DNA of 6,465 nucleotides. Origin: Candidatus Latescibacterota bacterium (GTDB lineage Bacteria; Latescibacterota; UBA2968; UBA8231). Below the pieces are notes generated by a model. The model did no database searches. It was not told the origin of the DNA and saw only the letters and a list, made by a program, of their open reading frames with translations. Of the stretch, positions 1 to 6,465 are shown one piece after another (the stretch's first letter is position 1; every line of letters starts with the position of its first letter). A program made the position numbers and the translations under genes. The DNA lies in contig JAJDTN010000198.1 of NCBI GenBank assembly GCA_022827165.1, positions 1 through 6,465 of the forward strand. The letters run 5' to 3'.

Positions 1-147
1 CGCTACGTCATCGACTGGGACTCGATCTACGTGGAGGACGAGAAGTACCTCAACCTCGACGATCCCTTCCTCTCGTACGAGGCGGAGACCGACGCCTTCA
101 TCAAGGAATGCGGCCGGGCGCCGGACGTGAGCGGCGCCGGGGCGTGA
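1..147 (+). CDS. C-terminal 48 codons of an unidentified protein
   Basis: The reading frame is open from base 1 and stops at TGA 145-147, so the gene begins upstream of the window. Its codons show the high GC3 bias of the neighbouring genes (for example GAC, CTC, GTC, ATC), which supports real coding. The visible tail starts RYVIDWDSIYVEDEKYLNL, is acidic and rich in Asp, Glu and Tyr, and ends in a Gly/Ala-rich stretch. It has no membrane segment and no catalytic motif that I recognise, so I give no function. It lacks the FlgD-like C-terminal domain seen in the next gene, so nothing here suggests the same sorting route. Its stop overlaps the preferred GTG start of the metalloprotease gene by four bases (GTGA, 144-147), which suggests one transcript and coupled translation. 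Confidence 0.75.
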   Translation, partial: RYVIDWDSIYVEDEKYLNLDDPFLSYEAETDAFIKECGRAPDVSGAGA

Positions 148-3100
148 CCCTCCGCCGGTCCACGGCGGTCTGGCCGGTCCTGCTCGGTCTGCTCGCCGCC
201 CCCGCCGGCGCCTGGCAGGCCGCCGACCCCTCCGCCCGCCCCGCGGGCCCGCCCTCGCCCGAGGCCGCCCGCGGCACCTACAACGCCCTGGTGATCTTCG
301 CCAAGTTCGCCGGCGAGGCCCCCGGGAACGACCGCAAGCCCTCGTGGGCCGACGACCTCTTCGACGACAGCCGGCCGGGCAGCCTCACCCACTTCTTCGA
401 CGAGATGTCCGGCGGCCAGCTGCGGCTGTCCGGGGAGGTCCTGCCGCGGCGCTACGAGTCCCTGCGCCCGGCCTCCGCCTACCTGGCCGACAGCTCCGGC
501 ACCCTCGGCGACTTCGGCCGTTTCAACCGGGAGGTCCTGCAGAAGGCCGACGCCGACGTCGACATGGGCGCCTTCGACAACGACGGACCCGACGGCGTGC
601 CCAACTCCGGCGACGACGACGGCTACGTGGACATCCTCTTCATCAACCTGCACACGGCGCCCGAGAACTTCTTCATCACCCGGGCCACGGGCATCGCCAG
701 CCTGGGGCTGAACGCCGAGTTCCTCTCCGACGACGAGGCCGCCGGCGGCGGCGTCATCCGGGTGCGCGACCGGTTCTCCGGGTTCGCCGGCACCACCCAG
801 CGGGGCCACGTCTTCGAGGTCACGGCGGGGATCTTGTGCCACGAGTTCGCCCACCTCCTCGGCCTGCCCGACCTCTTCGACCAGTCCTCGATCTCCGCCA
901 CCGGCGAGCTGGACCCGGCGGAGGAGTCGGCCGGCATCGGCAAATGGGGCCTCATGGGGCTGGGGATCCTCGGCTGGGGAGAGGAGGACGGCCCCAACGC
1001 CTTCTCCGCCTGGTCCCTGGCGAAGCTCGGCTGGCTCGGACCGGGCAACGAGCGCCTGGTGGAGGTGACCGAGTCGATGCGCGGGGTCGAGCTGGAGTCG
1101 ATCGACCGCGGCGGCCGCGTGCTCAAGGTGAGCCTGACGCCGGACGAGTACTTCCTCATCGAGAACCGCCAGGCCCACGGGTTCTACAACCGCAACATCC
1201 CGGCGGGAGGGCTCCTGGTCTGGCACGTGGACGAGCGCGCCGACAACGACGAGGAGCGCCACAAGCAGGTCGACCTGGTGAGCGCCGACGGGCTCTACGC
1301 CGACCGCGGCTACCCGGGGGCCGACCCCGACCCGGTGTCGGGGCGCGACAACCTGGACTTCTGGGCGCGGGACCCCGGTTACGCCGGCGAGCACAACGGC
1401 AACCAGGGCGACGCCACCGACCCCTTCGACGGCGTGCGGTACCGGCGCCTCGCCTTCGACACCAACCCCGGCCTGCGCGGCCACGCCGGCCCCCGCCGCG
1501 GCGTTCCCCTCGGCTTCGTCCTCGACCGGATCACCCCCCTCGAGAATGGCCGCATGGGCCTCGACGTGCTGTTGCGCCAGCCGGTGCCGGGGCTCGTCAC
1601 GGGGTCGGAGAGATGGTCGGGGGAGGTCGCCGTGGAGGGCGACATCGTCGTCGAGGCGGGGGCGGTGCTGACCCTGGCCCCCGGCACGAGGGTGAGCTTC
1701 GCCGCCGCCGACAGCCGCGGCACCGGCTTCGACCCCGGCCGCTGCGAGCTCGTCGTCTACGGGGAGCTGGTCGTCGAGGGGGACAGCGCCGAGCCGGTGC
1801 GGCTGACGCATGCGGAGGGGAGCGGCTGGCTGGGGGTCCTGGTCTTCGGCGGCGGCAGCCCCGGGCTGGAGCCGGCCCGGGACGCCGGGGGACTGGTCCT
1901 GGAGGGGGCGCGCCTCGGCATCGCGCGGGACCGCCTGCCGCCGGGGACGACCCGGTGGCGGGGGAAGCGCTCCATCCCCTGGGACCTGCTGGTGCCCGCC
2001 GGCGCGGTCCTGCGCATCGCCCCCGGCTCGGAGACCCGCTTCGCGCCCGGGGACCTGGGCCTTCGCGGCGCCCTGCCGGAACACGTGGAACTGGCCGTCG
2101 AGGGCCGCCTGGAGGTGGCCGGCACCGCCGCCGACCCGGCGGTCCTCACCGTCGACTCGGTCCTGCCCGAGGAGCTGTGGGCCGGCCTGCAGCTGGCCGC
2201 CGGGGGCGCCGTCGACGCCACCGGCCTCCGCCTCGATCAGGCGATCATCGGGATCGGCGGGGAGATGTCGGCGGAGGGCGGCTTCCACCTGGCCGACGCC
2301 AGTCTGGAGCGGCTGGTGCGGGGCGTCGATCTCGGCCTCTTCGGCATGGCGACGATCGACCGCGCCAGCTTCCGCTCCATCGCCGACCGGGCCGTCTGGG
2401 TGCGGGGGCCGGGCCGCCTGCGGATGCGCAGCAGCGTGGTCGAGGAGAACGGCCGCGAGGGCGTCGTCACCAGCGGCGCCGGCCTCGAGCTGATCGACAC
2501 GAGGGTGAGCGGCAACGGCGTCCTCGACAGCGGCGATCCGCGCTCGGGGCTGCTGGCCGAGGGCGGCGTCGACCGGCGTCTGGAGCTGTGGCGGAGCACG
2601 GTGGAGGGGAACGAGCTCCACGGCCTGGAGCTGGACGGCTGGAGGGGGGTGATCGAGCTCCACGGCACCCGCGTCACCGCCAACCGCCGCGACGGCCTGC
2701 GCGTCGACGGCGCCGAGAGGATGGTCTTCGAGGAGGTGGAGGTCCACCGCAACCGCGGCACCGGCGCCCATCTCGCCTCGACCGTCTCCGAGGTGTGGAC
2801 CACGGACTTCGACACCAACCTCGGCGGCGGCCTGCGCGTGGAGGGAGGCACGGTGGCGGTGGAGATGAGCCACTTCACCGCCAACGGCGCCGTCCTCACC
2901 GGGACCGCCGCCGCCGCGGTCCGCACCAGCGAGTTCGTCAACGCCGCCGTGGGCCTCCACTGCGTCGACTCGGCCCCCGCCGTGGTCGGCAACCGCTTCA
3001 CCGGCAACGTCACGGCCCTGCGCGTCGACGGTCCGGCGGTGCCCGGCCCGATCCGGGACAACCACTTCGAGGGCAACAGCCTGGCCCTGGAGAACCGCAG

Positions 3101-3533
3101 CGACGAGGAGCTGGACGCGCGCGGCAACTACTGGGGCACCACCGATCCGGAGGAGATCGCCGGGCAACTCTCCGGGGCCGCGGTCTGGACCCCCTTTCTC
3201 CCCGGGGAGCCGCCGGAGACCTCGGTCGCCGAGGGGGCCGGGGAGCCGCCCCGGGAGTTCGTCCTGCGCCCCCCCTGGCCCAACCCCTTCAACGCGGCCA
3301 TCTCCATCGCCTTCGACCTGCCCCGGGCGGCGCCGCTGCGGCTGGTGGTGCGCGATGTCCTCGGCCGCCGGGTCCGCACCCTGCGGGACGAGGCCTGGGC
3401 CGGGCCGGGCCGGTTCCGGGTGGTCTGGGACGGCGCCGACGACCAGGGACGGCCGGCGGCGAGCGGCGTCTACCTCGTGCGCCTGACCGCCGGGGCGGAC
3501 CGGGCCTCGGGGCGGGTGGTGCTGCTGCGGTAG
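144..3533 (+). CDS. Secreted M6-family metalloprotease with beta-helix region and C-terminal FlgD-like/T9SS sorting domain
   Basis: Predicted extracellular zinc endopeptidase of 1129 residues, numbered here from GTG 144. Residues 1-23 look like a signal peptide: basic RR, a hydrophobic core VLLGLLAAP, then AGA before WQ. The M6 domain covers roughly 45-470. It has a probable calcium-binding Asp/Asn/Gly loop (about 140-163, ending GDDDGYVD) and the zinc motif HEFAHLLGLPDLFD (His233, Glu234, His237; Asp243 is a candidate third ligand). A Met-turn-like GKWGLMG follows (Met271), then the family-typical FSAWSLAKLGWL, ENRQ (from 340) and GLLVWHVDE (His361). Residues 491-555 and 605-669 are an ungapped repeat. 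About 680-1000 looks like a right-handed parallel beta-helix, with short repeating strands with N-G turns and a closing NYWGTT at 995-1000. About 1038-1129 is a FlgD-like Ig/T9SS type A domain with PNPFN at 1046-1050 and SGVYLVRL from 1107. ATG 108 in the same frame is an alternative start, but it would put 12 basic residues ahead of the signal peptide and overlap the upstream gene by 40 bases. The family assignment is firm; the substrate is unknown. Confidence 0.93.
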   Translation: MTLRRSTAVWPVLLGLLAAPAGAWQAADPSARPAGPPSPEAARGTYNALVIFAKFAGEAPGNDRKPSWADDLFDDSRPGSLTHFFDEMSGGQLRLSGEVLPRRYESLRPASAYLADSSGTLGDFGRFNREVLQKADADVDMGAFDNDGPDGVPNSGDDDGYVDILFINLHTAPENFFITRATGIASLGLNAEFLSDDEAAGGGVIRVRDRFSGFAGTTQRGHVFEVTAGILCHEFAHLLGLPDLFDQSSISATGELDPAEESAGIGKWGLMGLGILGWGEEDGPNAFSAWSLAKLGWLGPGNERLVEVTESMRGVELESIDRGGRVLKVSLTPDEYFLIENRQAHGFYNRNIPAGGLLVWHVDERADNDEERHKQVDLVSADGLYADRGYPGADPDPVSGRDNLDFWARDPGYAGEHNGNQGDATDPFDGVRYRRLAFDTNPGLRGHAGPRRGVPLGFVLDRITPLENGRMGLDVLLRQPVPGLVTGSERWSGEVAVEGDIVVEAGAVLTLAPGTRVSFAAADSRGTGFDPGRCELVVYGELVVEGDSAEPVRLTHAEGSGWLGVLVFGGGSPGLEPARDAGGLVLEGARLGIARDRLPPGTTRWRGKRSIPWDLLVPAGAVLRIAPGSETRFAPGDLGLRGALPEHVELAVEGRLEVAGTAADPAVLTVDSVLPEELWAGLQLAAGGAVDATGLRLDQAIIGIGGEMSAEGGFHLADASLERLVRGVDLGLFGMATIDRASFRSIADRAVWVRGPGRLRMRSSVVEENGREGVVTSGAGLELIDTRVSGNGVLDSGDPRSGLLAEGGVDRRLELWRSTVEGNELHGLELDGWRGVIELHGTRVTANRRDGLRVDGAERMVFEEVEVHRNRGTGAHLASTVSEVWTTDFDTNLGGGLRVEGGTVAVEMSHFTANGAVLTGTAAAAVRTSEFVNAAVGLHCVDSAPAVVGNRFTGNVTALRVDGPAVPGPIRDNHFEGNSLALENRSDEELDARGNYWGTTDPEEIAGQLSGAAVWTPFLPGEPPETSVAEGAGEPPREFVLRPPWPNPFNAAISIAFDLPRAAPLRLVVRDVLGRRVRTLRDEAWAGPGRFRVVWDGADDQGRPAASGVYLVRLTAGADRASGRVVLLR
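1614..1808 (+). repeat. First copy of a 65-residue internal protein repeat in the metalloprotease
   Basis: This encodes residues 491-555. It aligns without gaps to residues 605-669, with 28 of 65 positions identical by hand count. Shared landmarks are the opening W-x-G, an AGAVL core, A-P-G, an F-A pair, E-L-x-V-x-G and the closing L-T. The pattern resembles the strand-turn-strand modules often found before beta-helix or adhesin repeats in surface proteins (valAGAvLtlaPGt, then a G-x-L-x-V-x-G strand and a P-x-x-LT end). The DNA of the two copies has diverged, so this is an old protein-level duplication. Confidence 0.8.
1956..2150 (+). repeat. Second copy of the 65-residue internal protein repeat
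   Basis: This encodes residues 605-669 of the metalloprotease and is the same length as the first copy. After both copies the protein continues with a tryptophan followed by a Gly and a Gly-rich stretch (SGWLGVLVFGGG and LWAGLQLAAGG). The true repeating unit is therefore probably longer, about 114 residues from W491 to W605. The beta-helix-like region begins after this copy. Confidence 0.8.
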
Positions 3534-3604
3534 GGTGGGGTCCGGGGGGCGCCGGGCGCGCGGCTCCCGCTCGGGTCCGCCGAATCCCGCCCCGGGTGGC
3601 GCGC
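3534..3604. other. Convergent intergenic gap with G-run cluster and weak hairpin
   Basis: This gap lies between the stop codons of the metalloprotease (+) and gatB (-). G-runs at 3533-3535, 3537-3540, 3544-3549 and 3554-3556, with loops of 1, 3 and 4 bases, fit the G3+N1-7 quadruplex consensus on the + strand. Bases 3560-3580 can fold as a hairpin: GCGG pairs with CCGC and CCC pairs with GGG around a GCTC loop, with a 2x1 internal loop. No T-run follows on either strand, so it is not a convincing intrinsic terminator. I see no small gene here. Confidence 0.5.
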
Positions 3605-5028
3605 TCAGGGAAGCAGGCGCTCGCGCAGCAGCTCCTGCACCCGCCGCGGGTTGGCGCGGCCCCTCGTGGCGCGCATGACCTGGCCCACGAGGAAGCCGAT
3701 CGGCTTCGGGTCGCCGGCCCGCACTTTCTCCGCGGCGTCGGGCTGCGCGGCGATCACGGCGTCGACCTGCGACTCCAGCTCGCCGGTGTCGGAGACCTGC
3801 TGCAGGCCCCGCTCCTCGACGATCGCCGCCGCCGAGCCGCCGCTCTCGGCCATGGCGTTGAAGACCTCCTTGGCGGCGGGGCCGCTCACCGTGCCGGCCG
3901 CGGCCAGGGCGATCAGCTCGGCCAGCTGCGGCGGCTTCACCTTCAGCGCCTCGACCTCGCCGCCGCTCTCGTTGAGGAGGCGGAAGATCTCGCCCGTGAC
4001 CCAGTTGGCCGCGGTCCGGGCCTCGGCCCCGGCGGCCACGACCTGCTCGAAGTAGGCGGCCACGGCGCCGTCCTCGGCAGCTGCGCCGCTTCGCCGGGGG
4101 CCAGGCCGAGGCCGGCGAAGGCCGCCGCCTTGGCGTCGGGCAGCTCGGGCATGCGGGCCCGCACCTCCTCGATCCAGGCCTCGGAGAGATCGACCTCGAG
4201 CAGGTCGGGCTCGGGGAAGTAGCGGTAGTCGTCGGCCTCCTCCTTGGAGCGCTGCTCCCGCGTCACCTCGGCCGACTCGTCCCACCCCATCGTCACCTGG
4301 CGCACCTGCCCGCCCGCCTCCAGCACCTCGATCTGGCGCTCGACCTCGTAGTCGATGGCATTCCGCACCGAGCGGAAGCTGTTCAGGTTCTTCACCTCCA
4401 CCTTGGTGCCGAGGGTTTCCGAACCCTCCGGGCGCACCGAGATGTTGGCCTCGCAGCGCAGGGCCCCCTTCTCCATGTCGCCGCTGGAGGCGCCGAGCCA
4501 GCGGACGATCTGGCGGATCTTCTGCACGCAGGCGCCGGCCTCGGCGGCGGAGCGGATCGAGGCGTCGGTGACGATCTCCATGAGGGGCACGCCGGCGCGG
4601 TTGAGGTCGACGTGGCTGGACCCGCCCTCGTGGAGGAGCTTGCCCGTGTCCTCCTCGAGGTGGACGCGGACGATGCCCACGCGCCGGCTCACCCCGTCGG
4701 CGGAGATCTCGATGTGGCCCGCCTCGCACAGGGGGCGCTCGTACTGGGAGATCTGGTAGCCCTTGGGCAGGTCGGGGTAGGTGTAGTTCTTGCGGGCGAA
4801 GACCGAGCGCGGGCGGATGCGGCAGCCCAGGGCCAGGCCGGTCATCACCGTGAGCTCCACGGCGCGGCCGTTGATCACCGGCAGGGCCCCCGGCTGGGCG
4901 GTGCACACGGGGCAGACGTGCCGGTTGGGGGGCACCTGGAAGTGCTCGGCGGGGCAGGAGCAGAACATCTTCGACGCCGTGCCCAGCTCCACGTGGACCT
5001 CCATGCCGATGACGGTCTCGTAGCTCAC
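3605..5028 (-). pseudogene. gatB: Aspartyl/glutamyl-tRNA(Asn/Gln) amidotransferase subunit B, interrupted by a one-base frameshift
   Basis: GatB is the kinase/amidation subunit of the GatCAB complex. It activates Asp or Glu misacylated on tRNA(Asn) or tRNA(Gln), which is then amidated with ammonia from GatA, in the cytoplasm. The start GTG 5028-5026 gives [16 protein letters not shown], the usual GatB N-terminus. The zinc-site cysteines are visible as CSC (23, 25) and CPVC (39, 42). Further GatB signatures are [52 protein letters not shown] and KVEVKNLNS. After Leu317 (4078-4080) the frame goes wrong: as read, it gives 44 unrelated residues and stops at TGA 3945-3943. The correct GatB/YqeY tail domain ([12 protein letters not shown], then TAANWV, ending RERLLP) continues one frame over to TGA 3607-3605. 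With one base added the protein is 474 residues, normal for GatB. The gene is labelled pseudogene only because the frame is broken here; sequencing error is likely. No gatA or gatC is in the window. Confidence 0.93.
4076..4080 (-). other. Frameshift site in gatB (one base missing)
   Basis: The coding strand reads GCG CAG CTG CCG AGG ACG here. Adding one G or C between CTG and CCG gives CAG CTG GCC GAG GAC GGC, which reads QLAEDG and joins the two conserved halves of GatB with no loss or gain of residues. The site lies in a GGC/GCC context where a doubled base is easily miscounted. There is no X-XXY-YYZ slippery heptamer. Confidence 0.85.
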
Positions 5029-6465
5029 GACGGGTCTCCATGGAAGAGCACGTGGCGGCGCAGAAAAGCCTCGGTGGCGCGCAGGCAGTGGCGCCGGTTC
5101 CCGGGCCGGCGGAAGCCGTGGCCCTCGCCCTCGTAGACGTGGTACTCGTGGGGCACTCCCCGCCGCCGCAGGGAGTCGACGACGGCGTCGGACTGGCTGC
5201 GGGGCACGACCCGGTCCTCGTCGCCCTGGAAGAGGATCACCGGGTCGCGGATCGCCTCGGCGGCGAACAGGGGGGAGCGCTCGCGGTAGAGGCCGGCCGC
5301 CTCCGGCAGGGGGCCGAGGAGGGAGTCGGTGTAGCGGGACTCGAACTTGTGGGTCTCGCCGGCCAGGGCCAGCAGGTCGGAGATGCCGTAGCGGCAGACA
5401 CCGGCGGCGAAGAACCCCGGGTGCAGGGTGAGGGCGCGCAGGACGGTGTAGCCGCCGGCGCTGCCCCCGGAGACGGCGAGGCGCCGCGGGTCGGCCAGCC
5501 CTTCGCCGGCCAGGTGGCGGGCCCCGGCCACGGCGTCCTCCACGTCGAGGACGCCCCACCGGCCGCGGAGGGCGGTCATGTAGGCCCGCCCGTAGCCGGT
5601 GCTTCCCCGGTAGTTGAGGAGCAGCACCGCCCAGCCCCGCGTGGCGTAGTACTGGGCCTCCGGCTGGTAGCCGAGGTCCGCCTGGGCCGTGGGGCCGCCG
5701 TGGACGTCGACGATCAGCGGCGGCGGGCCCGTCCCCTCGAAGCGCCGGCTCGCCGGCGGGTAGTAGAGGCCGTGGACCTCGGCGCCGTCGGCGGCGGTCC
5801 AGCGCGCCGTCAGGGGGGTGGAGAGGTCGGCCGCCTCCAGGCGCTCGGCCGAGGACCGCGCCTGCACGGTGATCTCCCAACCGGAGCCCCGGCGGCGGGC
5901 GCTGCAGATGCGCTGCGGCTGCCGCGGCGAGGAGGCCGCCACGGCGATCCGGTCGCCCCGGGGGGCGGCGGCCACGTGGGTGACGCTGGCGCAGTCGGCC
6001 AGGGGCTCGAAGAGCTGCGGGCGGCCGCCGGGCAGGTCGCAGGCGAAGAGGCTCCTGCGGCCGAGATGGGAGCGCGTGAACCAGAGGCGCCGGCCGTCGC
6101 CGGAGAACGCCAGCACCCGCACCCCCTGCACCCACGCCGGCAGGGCCACGTCGCCGGCCTCGTCGGGCGTCAGGCAGGTCCTGTCGCCGGAGGCGAGATC
6201 CTGGAGCCAGAGCTGGCTGAAGCCGCCCTCGTCGCCGGCCCAGGCGAGCCAGCGGCCGTCGGGGGAGAACTCGGGCTGGCAGACCGCGTGCCCGTCGCCG
6301 CCGGCGACCCGCCGGCGATCGGCCAGGACCGGCGCCGCGCCCGCCGGGAAGCGCAGCCGCCCGACCACGAGGCGGCTCGAGTCCCAGGGCATGTCCGGCA
6401 GGTCGTACTCCACCCAGGCCAGCTGCCGGCCGCGGGGGTGCCAGGCCGGCTGCATGTAGAAGTCG
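5025..6465 (-). CDS. Prolyl oligopeptidase family (S9) serine peptidase, N-terminus outside window
   Basis: Alpha/beta-hydrolase peptidase of the S9 family (dipeptidyl aminopeptidase/acylaminoacyl-peptidase type), which cleaves short peptides. The frame is open to the window edge. The residues before ATG 6455 (DFY, then [18 protein letters not shown]) match the family's propeller region, so that Met is internal and the true start lies beyond 6465. Numbered from that Met, about 1-190 holds beta-propeller PD40-like repeats ([24 protein letters not shown]). About 225-470 is the catalytic domain, with VDVHGGPT for the oxyanion region, [13 protein letters not shown], nucleophile Ser332 in SGGSAGGY, Asp414 in GDEDRVVP and His446 in GEGHGFRRP. 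The triad is complete. Family members are usually about 600-700 residues, so roughly 150-200 residues are missing. The visible part cannot show whether there is a signal peptide. The stop TGA 5027-5025 overlaps the gatB GTG by four bases. Confidence 0.94.
   Translation of the reverse strand, partial: DFYMQPAWHPRGRQLAWVEYDLPDMPWDSSRLVVGRLRFPAGAAPVLADRRRVAGGDGHAVCQPEFSPDGRWLAWAGDEGGFSQLWLQDLASGDRTCLTPDEAGDVALPAWVQGVRVLAFSGDGRRLWFTRSHLGRRSLFACDLPGGRPQLFEPLADCASVTHVAAAPRGDRIAVAASSPRQPQRICSARRRGSGWEITVQARSSAERLEAADLSTPLTARWTAADGAEVHGLYYPPASRRFEGTGPPPLIVDVHGGPTAQADLGYQPEAQYYATRGWAVLLLNYRGSTGYGRAYMTALRGRWGVLDVEDAVAGARHLAGEGLADPRRLAVSGGSAGGYTVLRALTLHPGFFAAGVCRYGISDLLALAGETHKFESRYTDSLLGPLPEAAGLYRERSPLFAAEAIRDPVILFQGDEDRVVPRSQSDAVVDSLRRRGVPHEYHVYEGEGHGFRRPGNRRHCLRATEAFLRRHVLFHGDPS
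5035..5039 (-). promoter_or_regulatory. Shine-Dalgarno sequence of gatB
   Basis: On the coding strand GGAGA ends six bases before GTG 5028. This is ideal spacing and supports GTG 5028 as the start over any upstream in-frame codon. The site lies inside the last codons of the S9 peptidase gene, consistent with translational coupling. Confidence 0.75.

Noticed and set aside
27..3167. A 1046-codon open frame on the - strand opposite the metalloprotease
   Set aside because: Its translation is low-complexity Ala/Gly/Val/Arg/His/Pro sequence with no domain. It exists because the GC-rich codons opposite contain few stops. The + strand has a complete, recognisable protein.
3560..3580. Intrinsic terminator between the convergent genes
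   Set aside because: The hairpin is short and interrupted by an internal loop, and no T-run follows on either strand. I kept it only as a note in the intergenic entry.
4070..4090. Programmed -1 frameshifting in gatB
   Set aside because: The geometry is -1, but there is no slippery heptamer, I saw no clear downstream pseudoknot, and I know of no programmed frameshift in GatB.
344..4222. A 1292-codon open frame on the + strand
   Set aside because: It runs through the metalloprotease in another frame, crosses the intergenic gap and continues antisense into gatB. The translation is Arg/Pro/Gly-rich and matches nothing.
3605..5041. A 478-codon - strand frame starting at ATG 5041 as the true gatB
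   Set aside because: Only its last third (after about 4078) is GatB. The earlier part is an out-of-frame translation; the conserved N-terminal two-thirds lies in the frame starting at GTG 5028.
1..6465. Mobile elements, CRISPR array, tRNA or rRNA genes
   Set aside because: I saw no transposase or integrase coding, no evenly spaced direct repeats at the DNA level and no tRNA-like or rRNA-like stretch. Almost all of the window is occupied by the four genes.

Overview
The window is very GC-rich (roughly 70 to 75 percent by eye) and strongly prefers G or C at third codon positions. It holds four protein-coding genes: two on the + strand and two on the - strand, facing each other. The large + strand protein combines a secreted M6-type metalloprotease, a beta-helix region and a C-terminal FlgD-like/T9SS-type sorting domain with a PNPFN motif. 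That combination plus the high GC suggests an uncultured bacterium of the FCB-related candidate phyla (for example Eisenbacteria or Krumholzibacteriota). This placement is inferred from protein style, not from a marker-gene comparison.

Layout. Bases 1-147 (+) are the last 48 codons of an unidentified gene. Its stop overlaps the GTG start of the M6-family metalloprotease gene (144-3533, +) in a GTGA tetranucleotide. A gap of about 71 bases (3534-3604) separates the convergent gene pairs; it has a G-run cluster that fits the G-quadruplex consensus and a weak hairpin, but no classical terminator. On the - strand, a prolyl-oligopeptidase-family (S9) serine peptidase (5025-6465, start outside the window) runs into gatB (5028-3605), again with a GTGA overlap, and gatB has a good Shine-Dalgarno sequence.

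The main anomaly is in gatB. Its reading frame is broken by one missing base near 4078. Everything before that point is well-conserved GatB, and everything after it continues as well-conserved GatB in the neighbouring frame. Adding one base restores a 474-residue protein of normal length. A sequencing or assembly error is the simplest explanation; a recent mutation is the alternative. A second observation is an ungapped 65-residue internal repeat in the metalloprotease, which probably forms paired modules at the entry to the beta-helix.

The genes do not form an obvious pathway. The two + strand genes are probably co-transcribed, and so are the two - strand genes. Peptide breakdown (M6 outside the cell, S9 probably on peptides) is a loose theme, while GatB is housekeeping (tRNA-dependent amidation). 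I found no mobile element, CRISPR array, tRNA, rRNA or clear novel system.
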